From assembly GCA_021806165.1 (NCBI GenBank), contig JAJZXY010000017.1:1-50403 (forward strand): a DNA stretch of 50,403 bases, given 5' to 3'. The translations under genes and the position numbers were made by a program. How positions within the stretch are numbered: the stretch's first letter is position 1; every line of letters begins with the position of its first letter. The notes below the pieces were generated by a model. It was not told the origin of the DNA and made no database searches. It worked only from the letters and a program-made list of their open reading frames with translations. Source of the DNA: Thermoplasmata archaeon (GTDB lineage Archaea > Thermoplasmatota > Thermoplasmata > Sysuiplasmatales > Sysuiplasmataceae). Of this stretch, positions 32,588-41,503 are shown piece after piece.

Positions 32588-33939
32588 AGATTGGCCTTGA
32601 GGTTCACATTTATCCGCGAACGGTCAGCAAGATGTACTGCAGCTGCAGCTCAGACTTCCTGAACGCATCTCCGAACTCGAGGATATGTCCCGTCTGCTCC
32701 GGACAGCCCGGATCGAAACCCATGCCTCCAAACAGGAGGTGCATAGAGGCTGGACTCATGATAGCAGCCGCACTTGGCATGAGTGCTGCCGGGGCTCCCG
32801 TCAGGACGCTCAGGAAGCATTACTTCTACCCGGACCTGCCAAGCAACTACCAGCGCACGGCCGAACCAATGGCCACAGGAGGATCGCTGCACGGGTTCGC
32901 ACTGGGGGAGATACACTGGGAGGAGGACCCCGGGCAGTATGACATGGCAAAGGGACGCGTGGACCTGAACAGGTCGGGCGTCCCGCTTCTTGAGCTTGTG
33001 ACTGAACCGTCCATGCACAGGCCACAGGATGCAATGGATGCACTCGATGACCTTCTCCTGCTGCTGCAGTACCTGGAAATTGACAGGCGGGAGCTCCCAT
33101 TCAAGGTCGACACAAATGTATCGGTGGCAGGTGGCGAACGCGTGGAGGTGAAGAATATCAACTCGGTCAACGGAGTAGTCCGCGCACTCGAGTTTGAAAT
33201 CAGTCGCCAGTCCTCGCTGCTGGAGGGCGGTGGAAGGGTGGAGATGGAGACAAGGCACTTCGACGAGATAGGTGGGAGGACAGTCTCCATGAGATACAAG
33301 GAGACTTCGGAAGGCTACAGGTACATGGCAGACCCGGACATGCTCCCAGTGGACCTGAAATCGGTATCGGTTTCATGCCCGGAGAATCCATTTGCGATAC
33401 TGGCGCGCATGAAGGATGGCGGGGTGAGGGAGGAGGATGCGCGCGTCATCATTTCCGACAGGAGGCTTCTTTCTGTCTATGACAGCGCAGCAGCGGTAAC
33501 CGGGGCCAGGTTCGCATCAGTTTTCGTAGCGCGCGACATAGTTGGGGAGCTGAATTTCAGGAAGCTTCCCTCATGCTTTATCGACGGCACGCTCATCGGG
33601 CAGCTGCTGCCGCTTGCATCCGCTGTTCATGGAGGGCGCCTGAGCAACAGTAACGCATCCAAGCTGCTGCGTTCAGCCTTCGACGGAAGGGACATCGCTC
33701 CCGAACTGGCAAAAATGGAAGGTGTCTTCGCCGGCCGGGACGCCATCTCGGCAGTTGCGGATGAGGTCATTGCGTCGGAGAAGGAAGCTGTTGCAAGGTA
33801 CAGGAAGGGGAGCAGCGGTTCGCTGAACTTCCTTGTCGGGCTCTGCATGAAGAAGCTTGGAGGAAAGGCAAAGGCGGGGGAGATAATCGCGGTGCTCAGG
33901 AGCAGGCTCGACGGTGCAGGCGATCAGGAGATGAAATAG
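32566..33939 (+). CDS. gatB: Asp/Glu-tRNA amidotransferase subunit B
   Basis: A 457-residue GatB, which binds the misacylated tRNA and converts Asp-tRNA(Asn) to Asn-tRNA(Asn); in archaea Gln-tRNA is made by GatDE instead. The zinc motif is Cys25-x-Cys27 with Cys41-x2-Cys44. KHYFYPDLPSNYQRT, EEDPGQYDMAKGRVDLNRSG and LVTEPS are family signatures. The C-terminal helical and YqeY-like tail (about 320-457) ends RYRKGSSGSLNFLVGL and KAKAGEIIAVLRSRL. A departure is YRYMADPDMLPVD where most GatB have a PEPD motif. ATG 32566 or 32572. The last 16 bases overlap the opposite-strand gene. Confidence 0.96.
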   Translation: MEMAEGVKIGLEVHIYPRTVSKMYCSCSSDFLNASPNSRICPVCSGQPGSKPMPPNRRCIEAGLMIAAALGMSAAGAPVRTLRKHYFYPDLPSNYQRTAEPMATGGSLHGFALGEIHWEEDPGQYDMAKGRVDLNRSGVPLLELVTEPSMHRPQDAMDALDDLLLLLQYLEIDRRELPFKVDTNVSVAGGERVEVKNINSVNGVVRALEFEISRQSSLLEGGGRVEMETRHFDEIGGRTVSMRYKETSEGYRYMADPDMLPVDLKSVSVSCPENPFAILARMKDGGVREEDARVIISDRRLLSVYDSAAAVTGARFASVFVARDIVGELNFRKLPSCFIDGTLIGQLLPLASAVHGGRLSNSNASKLLRSAFDGRDIAPELAKMEGVFAGRDAISAVADEVIASEKEAVARYRKGSSGSLNFLVGLCMKKLGGKAKAGEIIAVLRSRLDGAGDQEMK

Positions 33940-35768
33940 AGCAGCTGTCCGCCAGATGCATCAAATGCGACAGTAGCGCCAGAATGCGATGTGAGCAAGT
34001 ACTCCACGGGCGCATACATGGAAGGGGGAGGGATGAATGGTGTCAGGACGGGGAGATAAGGCCGGTTCACCGCAAAGCTGAAATCAGAAATTCCCAGGTC
34101 TCCGGATGAGTTGAGGAAATAAGGTGCATAGGGACTGCTGCGCAGCAGGGAGAGCATGGACTGCAGCGTCATTATGCCGCCGCCGGGCTGCGCCTCCGGC
34201 GTGAGCGGCACATCCCTGCCCGTGGCCGATACTGAGCCGTTTGCAAATGTTACGTTCAGCAGATAGCCGTTCCCGCCGGGGGAGGAGAATGTTACGTACC
34301 ATACCCTGTTCGTGTAATTGTACGAGGCGGACGAGATGAATGCTGCACCGTTGCCTGCAAGGTAGCCTGAGAGGCTGGTTAGCGAGCTGCCGTTCTCGAC
34401 AGCGCTCGCGAGGCCGACAGGCAGGACTGAAGTGTCATTGAGCGGGGGGGTGGCAGCTGACCACTGGATGTAGCTGCCTCCCCTCCCCTCCGGAAACGCA
34501 GACGCGGATGTCAGGGGCACAGTCTCCGAGCCTCGGTGTGCTGCCATGCCGCCTATGTCCACCTGCACTCCCGTGGTCAGATTCCCTGTTGTTCCCGACT
34601 GATGAATGCTGTAGGCCTCGGGAAACGGGCTCCCAGAATCAAGTGTGAGCGTATAGTAGGCTCCAGGCAGCGTTCCGTTGACATTCCGCATCCCTATGAT
34701 AAGTGAGGAGGTGCCTACACCGGGGACGAATGTAGATGCGGTCCAGCTGTAGCCGCAGGCGGTGCCGTTCAGGCCCATGTCTATTGCCGGGGGGACGTGG
34801 GAACTGTATGAATGCATCTGACTCTGGCTGAGAGCGAATGTGCCGTTGTCGCCCAGACTGCTGAACAGCAGCCTTGGCGGGAGCTGAAGCGCGACAGGAG
34901 AAAATGAGGCAATGAGCGTGGATGTCGGCCCGACTATGCTGATCGTCCTCCCTCCGTAAACAAGAGAAAGGGAGTAGGTTGCGCTGCTGTTCTGCGCGAT
35001 AGCCTCCCCTCCTGCAACTGTCATGACGCTTTCCGATTGCACTGCAAGCTGCAGCTGCGCCGTGAGGTTCATACCTATCCCGGCAGCCAGCGCGTTGACA
35101 TAGCCGGTGCCTGAGAGGTTGAGTGTGCTGTTGACCGCAAACACCCTGTGCTGCGCAAGCAGCGCGTCTGCGGCCTCAAAACTGGAACTGCTGACAGAAG
35201 AGCTCAGGTTGCCGGTCAGCTGCAGCCCGATGGAAATGACGCTCAGTGAGCTGCTTCCAACGGGGGTCTGAAAGGGTACGCTGTATATGCCGAACGGATC
35301 GGAGGCGGTCAGCGACCCGCTGATGTTCCTGTATTCAGCCGAATCCCCATACCTCAGGGCAGCCGCGGAAAAGTTCGAGGGCAGAACTGTAAGCTGTGCA
35401 GTCGCCTTCCCCTCCGTCCCTCCGTATATGAATGACGCTGCCACAACGTACCTGCCGGGCCTGTTGAAGACCTGTGTCCCGGTGTAGCCGTTCATGTCCG
35501 CAACCGGCACGGGCTGGTGGGTGCCGTTGGCGGGCGCGTAGGTGACATTCCGAAGCTGGAAGAAATGCCCCCTCCCGATTATGCCGGGCGGGATGACACT
35601 GATGGTGACAGGGTTGCCTGCCAGTGATGTTGAGGGTGAAAGTTCAAGCTGAGGATGGCTCGTAAGCTGCACGGCGACAGCGATGCCCGCGACGGCGGCG
35701 ACCACCACAACGGCGGCGAGAATTTCCGCCTTCGCCTTTTTGCTCAGTACCACACTGCCTATCTTCAT
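33924..35768 (-). CDS. Large N-anchored extracellular protein, unknown
   Basis: A 614-residue protein with a basic start, one hydrophobic helix (about 13-34) and then an all-extracellular sequence rich in Ser, Gly, Thr, Asn and aromatic residues, with many N-x-S/T sequons. An early segment (about 40-130) has the look of an Ig-like beta domain (LAGNPVTISVIPPG, then GRYVVAASFIYGG). No catalytic motif is visible. It is probably a surface protein, perhaps N-glycosylated by products of neighbouring genes. A TATA-like GGTTTTAAAG near 35812-35800 precedes it. It is tail-to-tail with gatB, overlapping 16 bases. Confidence 0.8.
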   Translation of the reverse strand: MKIGSVVLSKKAKAEILAAVVVVAAVAGIAVAVQLTSHPQLELSPSTSLAGNPVTISVIPPGIIGRGHFFQLRNVTYAPANGTHQPVPVADMNGYTGTQVFNRPGRYVVAASFIYGGTEGKATAQLTVLPSNFSAAALRYGDSAEYRNISGSLTASDPFGIYSVPFQTPVGSSSLSVISIGLQLTGNLSSSVSSSSFEAADALLAQHRVFAVNSTLNLSGTGYVNALAAGIGMNLTAQLQLAVQSESVMTVAGGEAIAQNSSATYSLSLVYGGRTISIVGPTSTLIASFSPVALQLPPRLLFSSLGDNGTFALSQSQMHSYSSHVPPAIDMGLNGTACGYSWTASTFVPGVGTSSLIIGMRNVNGTLPGAYYTLTLDSGSPFPEAYSIHQSGTTGNLTTGVQVDIGGMAAHRGSETVPLTSASAFPEGRGGSYIQWSAATPPLNDTSVLPVGLASAVENGSSLTSLSGYLAGNGAAFISSASYNYTNRVWYVTFSSPGGNGYLLNVTFANGSVSATGRDVPLTPEAQPGGGIMTLQSMLSLLRSSPYAPYFLNSSGDLGISDFSFAVNRPYLPVLTPFIPPPSMYAPVEYLLTSHSGATVAFDASGGQLLYFIS

Positions 35769-35799
35769 CCGGTCTGCTACCGGCCGCTTCTACCCCGCG

Positions 35800-35854
35800 C
35801 CACTTTAAAACCTTTCCTGAGCCGCGCGGGGGGGTGCCTGGAAACGATAAATAG
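35800..35854. promoter_or_regulatory. Divergent TATA boxes, surface protein / DUF2079 gene
   Basis: Minus strand: GGTTTTAAAG (about 35812-35803) for the gene starting at 35768. Plus strand: CGATAAATAG (35845-35854), about 25 bases before the GTG at 35875, implying a leaderless mRNA for the DUF2079 gene. Confidence 0.5.
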
Positions 35855-35874
35855 GTTCGACCGATCCTTTCCGC

Positions 35875-38079
35875 GTGGCAGAGGATGCGCCCCGGGGACC
35901 CGCGCTGCGCAGTGTGGACATTACTCTTCTTGCGGCAGTTATCGCCCTTTATGCCGCCGCTGTCGCTGCCCTGTCCTACCTCCACTACGAGGACTTCCAG
36001 ACATTCAACTGGGATCTTGGCATTGCAATGCAGTCCATGTGGAGCACCGCCCACGGGGGGCTGATGTTCAACACGGGCGGGCTGATCACTCTGGGCTACA
36101 GGAGCTACCTGGCTGTCAACAGCGCTTTCATCGGCCTCCCTCTGGCACTCGTCTACGGCATATTCCCGGATGCGCTCACACTGTTCCTCATACAGTCCAT
36201 AGCATTCTCCCTTTCCGCAGTCCCGCTGTTCCTCATCATCCGTTTCCACGCAGGCAGCAGGTCCGCTGCACTGCCGCTCGTCCTCCTGTACCTGTCAAGC
36301 TTCGCAGTCCTGTCCGGCCTCTTCTATGACTTCCACTGGGAGGCTTTCATACCTCTGGAATATTTTTCATTCTACTACCTTCTTGCAAGGAGGAGGATTC
36401 TCCTGTCGCTCATCCCCTTTGCAGCGGGGAGCCTGACGCTGCAGCTCTTCCCCCCTCTTGCGGGAGCCGTCATACTCCTGCTGGTGTGGAATACCCTGTC
36501 GGGGAGGAGGACTGGGGATGAGAGGAGATGGATGCTTGCTCTCGCGCTCTACGCCGTCGCGGCGGCTGGGGCATTCATAGCTCTCGAGGCTGCTCAGTCG
36601 CTGATTGCCTCATCACCGCTGACATCTGGAAGCACGCTGCACTACATCAGCACGGGCAAGTTCGGCTCCACCCCGTTCCAGCTCTTCCCAGGGCTGTCAC
36701 TCGTCTACTGGCTCCTTCTCCTCTCCTCCGCCGGCTTCCTGCCTCTGCTGTCGCCGCGCCACCTCCTCCTCAGTCTCCCGTGGTTCGTCGAGTCAGTCTT
36801 CCTTTTCTCAAGATACTCATCCTTCTTCGGCAACCAGTATTCTCTGATAGCCTTCCCGCCGCTGTTCATAGCAGCAGCGGCAGGGATTGGCAGGATCCGC
36901 GACAGGTCTCTCCCCCGGCTGCTGCTGCTGGTCCCAGCGTGTGCGGCGGCAGTCTCAATCTTTATCGCTGTGACGGGAGTGGTGAGGTCATTGCTCGACC
37001 CTGAAGAGCTCTGGCAGCTGCTCATCATCGCAGTGCTCTCCCCCCTTGCGCTCTTCATTCTGTGCTATTCCTCGCTCTTTCCAGTCCGTTACTCCATTCA
37101 GGGCAGCACCCTGCTTTCAAGGATGAAGGGGAGGAGGGCAGTGCACGCGAAAACACTGCTCACCGCCCTTATCGTGTCCCTTCTGCTCTTCAACATGGTT
37201 ATGGGCCCCCTGAACCCCGAGAACTACGGCGCTACCAGGTTCCCGGGCTATTCAGTCTCCATTCACCTCAACCCGTCAGCAGCTTATCTCCACGACCTGA
37301 CATCACTGGTTTCGGGGAGGCCAACGATGCTTGTTTCAAACAACCTGATGCCGTATGTGGCAAATGATCCCAACGCTTACTCCCTTCTCAGCCCCTATTC
37401 GAAAATAAAGCCTCCATACTTCCCATTCACACCTGCGAACCTGCCTGAATTTGTATTCACCGATTCCTGTGAGGCTGGAATCATGCCATCATTCATACTC
37501 GGCGACCTGTTCAACTCAACTGTATACGGTCTTCGCGCCTACATATTCAACCCGGGCTTCCCGGGCACAATATACCTCTTCCAGCTTGGCTACGGGGCGC
37601 AGCCCGTCTCCTATGTCTCCGTCCCCCCTCCCTCCAGCTACTACTTCTCCTACAGAAACCTCTCCACCGGCCCTTCGGGCAGGGTTGTTGCAGACAGGAC
37701 AAGCATGTTCGGCCGCGTAATAGAAAGTGTCAACGGGAGGGCGCTTCAGCCAGGAAACGTGAACAATGCGTCGATATGGTACGGTCCATACGTCACACTC
37801 CTCCCGGGGGAGTACAGGGTCACCTTCTCCCTCTCGGGGCAGGGCGCGACTCCAGGCGCACTGCTCTACATGGACGGGAGCGGCTACGGCCTTCCCTATT
37901 ACTACTCGTCTGATGTCAACGCCACCGCAGTCAGCGGAAGCGGATGGTCTGAAATCTCGTTCACAATGAACATCAGCCTGCCTTTCCTCATGAATGAATT
38001 CAGGGGATACCTCATCTACCGCGGAGGTGCGCCCGCCGGGACCGTATACCTGAATTACATCAGGCTGCAGAGGATATGA
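35875..38079 (+). CDS. DUF2079 family membrane protein, GT-C-like
   Basis: A 734-residue protein. About eleven membrane helices occupy residues 15-450; a soluble extracytosolic domain of about 280 residues follows. FQTFNWDLGIAMQSMW and FYDFHWEAFIPLEYFSFYY match the DUF2079 signatures (an early acidic residue and a D-F-H motif). These recall the acidic catalytic residues of GT-C glycosyltransferases, which use lipid-linked sugars. The Ser/Tyr-rich C-terminal part looks beta-sandwich-like, possibly carbohydrate-binding. It converges with the DPM1/GtrA gene (3 bases apart), which could supply dolichol-phosphate sugar. Starts at GTG from a leaderless promoter. Confidence 0.88.
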   Translation: MAEDAPRGPALRSVDITLLAAVIALYAAAVAALSYLHYEDFQTFNWDLGIAMQSMWSTAHGGLMFNTGGLITLGYRSYLAVNSAFIGLPLALVYGIFPDALTLFLIQSIAFSLSAVPLFLIIRFHAGSRSAALPLVLLYLSSFAVLSGLFYDFHWEAFIPLEYFSFYYLLARRRILLSLIPFAAGSLTLQLFPPLAGAVILLLVWNTLSGRRTGDERRWMLALALYAVAAAGAFIALEAAQSLIASSPLTSGSTLHYISTGKFGSTPFQLFPGLSLVYWLLLLSSAGFLPLLSPRHLLLSLPWFVESVFLFSRYSSFFGNQYSLIAFPPLFIAAAAGIGRIRDRSLPRLLLLVPACAAAVSIFIAVTGVVRSLLDPEELWQLLIIAVLSPLALFILCYSSLFPVRYSIQGSTLLSRMKGRRAVHAKTLLTALIVSLLLFNMVMGPLNPENYGATRFPGYSVSIHLNPSAAYLHDLTSLVSGRPTMLVSNNLMPYVANDPNAYSLLSPYSKIKPPYFPFTPANLPEFVFTDSCEAGIMPSFILGDLFNSTVYGLRAYIFNPGFPGTIYLFQLGYGAQPVSYVSVPPPSSYYFSYRNLSTGPSGRVVADRTSMFGRVIESVNGRALQPGNVNNASIWYGPYVTLLPGEYRVTFSLSGQGATPGALLYMDGSGYGLPYYYSSDVNATAVSGSGWSEISFTMNISLPFLMNEFRGYLIYRGGAPAGTVYLNYIRLQRI

Positions 38080-38082
38080 AGC

Positions 38083-39117
38083 TCATGTCCATACCACTCC
38101 CTCGCTTCCAGCATAGTTCGCGGCAAAACCCAGCATGATGCCCACGAAGTTGGCAGCCAGGTACTCCAGGTGAACGAATACCAGCCCCGCGAGAACCATA
38201 ATGTTGGTGGCAGCTCCGAGGATGGTTACAGTGTTGTACTTGGCCAGCCGCTTGAAAAGTCCCGAACCGCTTCTCCCCCTGAATGTCCAGAAATTGTTCA
38301 TTATGAAGTTGGCTATTATGGATGCCTCCACAGCCATGGCAGACGCAGCAAGCAGCGGTGTGTGCGGAGCAAGCAGGAAAAGCAGTCCCTCGTTGACAAT
38401 CACGCCTGCGGAGCCGACAAGGGTGAACTTGAGCGCCCTGTAGTCTGAAAGCTGAAGCACCAGCCTCAGGTAGCGTATCATTTCGCCTATGCCGAGCTTG
38501 CTCTTTCCCCTGAGTCTTGTGCCGAATGCATATGGTATTTCGGAAACCTTCCTCACATTCCCCCTTACCAGCATCTCAAGGAGGACCTTGTAGCTGTTTG
38601 AACGGATGCATGAAGGATCTATGACGCCATTCCTGAATATGAAGAATCCTGAAAGCGGGTCGGCTATGCTCCTGGTCTGCTTCAGCAGAAGGTGCGATAT
38701 TCCAGTGGCCGTCCTCGAAACGAGCTTTCTAGCCGCGCCGAAGCTCGACCTGCCACCCTGCACGTACCTCGAGGCGATTACCACATCCGCCCCCCTGGTC
38801 GCCTCCTCCAGCATCACCGGTAGAAATTCGGGAGGGTGCTGCAGGTCGCAGTCCATCACTGCAATGTATTCACCGCCTGCCGAACGCATCCCCTCACGGA
38901 TGGCGCTCGTGATTCCCATCTTCCCCTCCCTCCTGATGACCTTGATGTTTCCAAACCTCGCGGCCAGCTCTTCAGCTACCCTGTATGTGCCGTCCGGGCT
39001 GTTGTCATCCACAACAACTATCTCGGCATCCATGCCGAGCTTCTCTATCCTCTCCACAAGGACAGGGAGGTTTTCAGCCTCGTTGTAGGTGGGTATTTCG
39101 ATGGAAAGGAGTGTCAT
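38083..39117 (-). CDS. Dolichol-phosphate mannosyltransferase with GtrA domain
   Basis: 344 residues in two parts. Residues 1-225 are a GT2 catalytic domain: IEIPTYNEAENLPVL at the N-terminus, VVVDDNSPDGT, the DxD in MDCDLQHPPEF and RYVQGGRSSF, then SGFFIFRNGV, all as in DPM1-type enzymes that load mannose or glucose onto polyprenyl phosphate. Residues 230-344 are a GtrA-like four-helix membrane domain, which anchors the enzyme and may help flip the lipid-sugar. Its ATG overlaps the TGA of the upstream gene (ATGA at 39114-39117), so it is translated with the GT-C-like protein. Together they probably make and use a lipid-linked sugar for surface glycosylation. Confidence 0.93.
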   Translation of the reverse strand: MTLLSIEIPTYNEAENLPVLVERIEKLGMDAEIVVVDDNSPDGTYRVAEELAARFGNIKVIRREGKMGITSAIREGMRSAGGEYIAVMDCDLQHPPEFLPVMLEEATRGADVVIASRYVQGGRSSFGAARKLVSRTATGISHLLLKQTRSIADPLSGFFIFRNGVIDPSCIRSNSYKVLLEMLVRGNVRKVSEIPYAFGTRLRGKSKLGIGEMIRYLRLVLQLSDYRALKFTLVGSAGVIVNEGLLFLLAPHTPLLAASAMAVEASIIANFIMNNFWTFRGRSGSGLFKRLAKYNTVTILGAATNIMVLAGLVFVHLEYLAANFVGIMLGFAANYAGSEGVVWT

Positions 39118-41405
39118 GTCCGGAACCCCTTCAGCAGTAAGCTATTAAACTTTGCGCCGAAGGAGCCTGGCTGCGTCCAGCTTCCTGCAAGGTATGCAAA
39201 ACCTGCTCTGGCAGTCGGCCATCCAGCGGATGAGGCCAGCGCCTCCATTGCTGTGAAATTGACCACTGTCATGTTTGTTATGACAACAATCATATTCGCA
39301 TCAGGCCTGTATACTGAATAGTTTGCGCTGGCGTTGTAGCCTATCCATATCTGCTTCAAATCCCCCGCAAACTGCAGCTGCACACCGTAGAATATGTCAG
39401 GGAAACCTGACCTTGTGACATTTGAACCCGGGGTGCAACCCTCAATCTGTATGCTGTATGACAGCGTGTAACCCCCGCCGGCAAGCCCGGAGAGGTTTAT
39501 GCCTGTGTTGGTAAACTGTGACACAGCCCAGGCAGTCCCATGCACTGTCTTTGTCGCATTCAATGTTAATTCAGTCCCGATGACCGAGTAGCTGGCCGTG
39601 CCTCCGGCAGTATCGGGCGTGAACTGCCATCCCGGCGGCTGGGCCTCTGACCTGTCCGCCGCAGGCGTGACCATGTACGGATTGACGAAGAGAGGCGCGC
39701 TTCCCGGCTGTACCGGTGCGGAGCTGAATTCAGCCTGGTAGCTGCCATAGTATGCTATGAGCCTGAACGAGACTCCGAACGGGAGGTAGTCGACGACTGT
39801 CAGAGGTATGATCGTGAGGTTGCTGGTGCCAGGACCTATGTTCGGGTCAGGCGACGTCCACAGAAGTCCGTTGGCGCTTATTATAGGGCTGTCGGTAAGT
39901 ATGCGGAAGAAGACAGGGATGCTCCTCGGCCCCCCGTCCTGGGGTGTATATGAAAGTGTGACGTTCATGGAGGTGACGCTCGTCCCTGTCTGAGCGGTGT
40001 CTGCAAACCCGCCTATGCCGTCAATCCTGAGCACCTGCTTGGAGCCCGTGACAAAGCCGTACGTTGTGACTGCTGTCCCGGCAACCAGGATAAGGACCAG
40101 CAGAGCCGCCTCCACCTTCTTCCTTCCGATCCCGCCGAGAAACTCCCTTATGCCCAGGAGGGGCCACATCCTCTCCTCCTCAGTCACGGATATCTCATGC
40201 AGCAGGTCCGGCAGGAGGAGGAGTACCAGGAAGGGCCAGTAGATGATGTAGTTGAGCAGCAGCCGGTAGTAGAATACGAACGCTATCACAGGAAAGGCGA
40301 AGAATGCATACTTCATCCTGTCATAGTTGGAGACATACACCACGAAACAGGCTGCAAGTATCAGGGCGGGAATTGCAAAGAAGACTATGCTCGCTATCTG
40401 CAGCACTCCAGTGAAGGCAAGTATAGACGGACCGAGGCCAATGCCCACAATCGGCTGGCTTGCCACCCCTGCAACATTGTGAAGCCAGTCAACAGGCGAC
40501 ATCATGATGAAAGGGATGTTCGGGAGCAGGAAGCCTGCCGCCGTCGCTCCTGCAAATGAGATTGACCTGCGCGCGCTCCTCCCCCCCTCCATGTACAGGA
40601 AGTAGAGGAAGAAGGGGAAGAGCAAGGCGGGTGTCTGCTTGAATGCCACCGCGAGTCCGAACAGCGCGCCGGAGGCGTAGACGTCAGACCTGTACACGTA
40701 AGCGAGAGCAACAAGCACCACCCAGACAATGTCTGTGACACCGCCCACCGAGTAGTATATCCAGTTGATATTGATGAGCAGAGCGAATGCGGCATACGGG
40801 TAGAAGTCGGTGAACTTCCTCTTCCTGTAGTAGAGGAAGAGAACCACGAAGCCCGCAAGGTTGAACAGTATGAGCATGATGCTGCTCTGCACACCAAGCA
40901 GGACCGCCGGCACGAAAAGCAGCACAGACAGGCCCGGGTAGGTGAGGTAGTGGACGTAGCCGCCCGTGAGGACAGGCGTGATGAAGTAGAGGGGGACATG
41001 GTAGAAGTTGAACACATTGATGAGGTTGCCATTGCTGTACGGGTTCAGCCCGTGAATGAAGATATAGGCGGAATAGGTGTCAATTGCCAGCTCGTCCGTC
41101 CCGAACACGGGGAAGCTCTTCAGCAGCGCCGCGAAGACCGCCGCCACGCTTGGGACGAGCAGGGCGATGAACAGGTAGTCTGTCTTCGCCTCCGCCCCCT
41201 TCATGGCTGACGCTATCAGCGAAATACCTGCGGCAATCAGCAGCACCCACACGGCAGCAAGCATCTGCAGGTCGAGGTAGCCGTTGGCCGACCATATCAT
41301 GGTTGCCGAGGTTATGTCCACTATGGTCAGCCCTATGTACGAAAAACGGTTGACAATCCGCCTCAGCCTGGCGGCCTCAAAATGTATCTCCGGACCGTCT
41401 CCCAT
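39114..41405 (-). CDS. GT-C-like multi-pass membrane glycosyltransferase
   Basis: A 763-residue protein with about twelve membrane helices up to residue 450 and an extracytosolic beta-rich C-terminal domain. The first loop has FGTDELAIDTYSAYIFIHG followed by LNPYSN, the acidic-loop pattern of GT-C mannosyltransferases (PMT/ALG-like), where an Asp or Glu is catalytic. GLAVAFKQTPALLFPFF is another GT-C-like helix. The substrate is unknown. A TATA box (GTTATTATAC, 41439-41430) lies about 30 bases before the ATG, so the mRNA is leaderless. It is first of a two-gene operon with the DPM1/GtrA fusion. Confidence 0.85.
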   Translation of the reverse strand: MGDGPEIHFEAARLRRIVNRFSYIGLTIVDITSATMIWSANGYLDLQMLAAVWVLLIAAGISLIASAMKGAEAKTDYLFIALLVPSVAAVFAALLKSFPVFGTDELAIDTYSAYIFIHGLNPYSNGNLINVFNFYHVPLYFITPVLTGGYVHYLTYPGLSVLLFVPAVLLGVQSSIMLILFNLAGFVVLFLYYRKRKFTDFYPYAAFALLININWIYYSVGGVTDIVWVVLVALAYVYRSDVYASGALFGLAVAFKQTPALLFPFFLYFLYMEGGRSARRSISFAGATAAGFLLPNIPFIMMSPVDWLHNVAGVASQPIVGIGLGPSILAFTGVLQIASIVFFAIPALILAACFVVYVSNYDRMKYAFFAFPVIAFVFYYRLLLNYIIYWPFLVLLLLPDLLHEISVTEEERMWPLLGIREFLGGIGRKKVEAALLVLILVAGTAVTTYGFVTGSKQVLRIDGIGGFADTAQTGTSVTSMNVTLSYTPQDGGPRSIPVFFRILTDSPIISANGLLWTSPDPNIGPGTSNLTIIPLTVVDYLPFGVSFRLIAYYGSYQAEFSSAPVQPGSAPLFVNPYMVTPAADRSEAQPPGWQFTPDTAGGTASYSVIGTELTLNATKTVHGTAWAVSQFTNTGINLSGLAGGGYTLSYSIQIEGCTPGSNVTRSGFPDIFYGVQLQFAGDLKQIWIGYNASANYSVYRPDANMIVVITNMTVVNFTAMEALASSAGWPTARAGFAYLAGSWTQPGSFGAKFNSLLLKGFRT

Positions 41406-41429
41406 TCAGTGGTTGAAGTCAGCTAACTA

Positions 41430-41439
41430 GTATAATAAC
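41430..41439 (-). promoter_or_regulatory. TATA box of the GT-C / DPM1 operon
   Basis: GTTATTATAC on the minus strand, about 30 bases before the ATG at 41405. Confidence 0.55.
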
Positions 41440-41454
41440 TGATTGAGGAAGAAT

Positions 41455-41482
41455 AAAAAAAGGGCGGCGCATGAGATGCCGC
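41455..41482 (-). terminator. Hairpin plus T7 terminator after the Lrp gene
   Basis: Downstream of the Lrp stop on the minus strand, GCG-GCAT-(3-base loop)-ATGC-(2-base bulge)-CGC folds (41482-41464) and is followed by seven T (41461-41455). The T tract alone would suffice for an archaeal polymerase. It separates the Lrp transcript from the GT-C operon promoter just beyond. Confidence 0.55.
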
Positions 41483-41503
41483 TCCTGCAGCCAAATCATC
41501 TTT

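Noticed and set aside
35644-36249. A 201-residue minus-strand frame over the divergent promoter
   Set aside because: It runs through both TATA boxes and is a shadow of the DUF2079 gene start.
40502-41032. A 176-residue minus-strand frame made mostly of Ser and Cys
   Set aside because: Shifted shadow of the GT-C-like gene; extreme composition.
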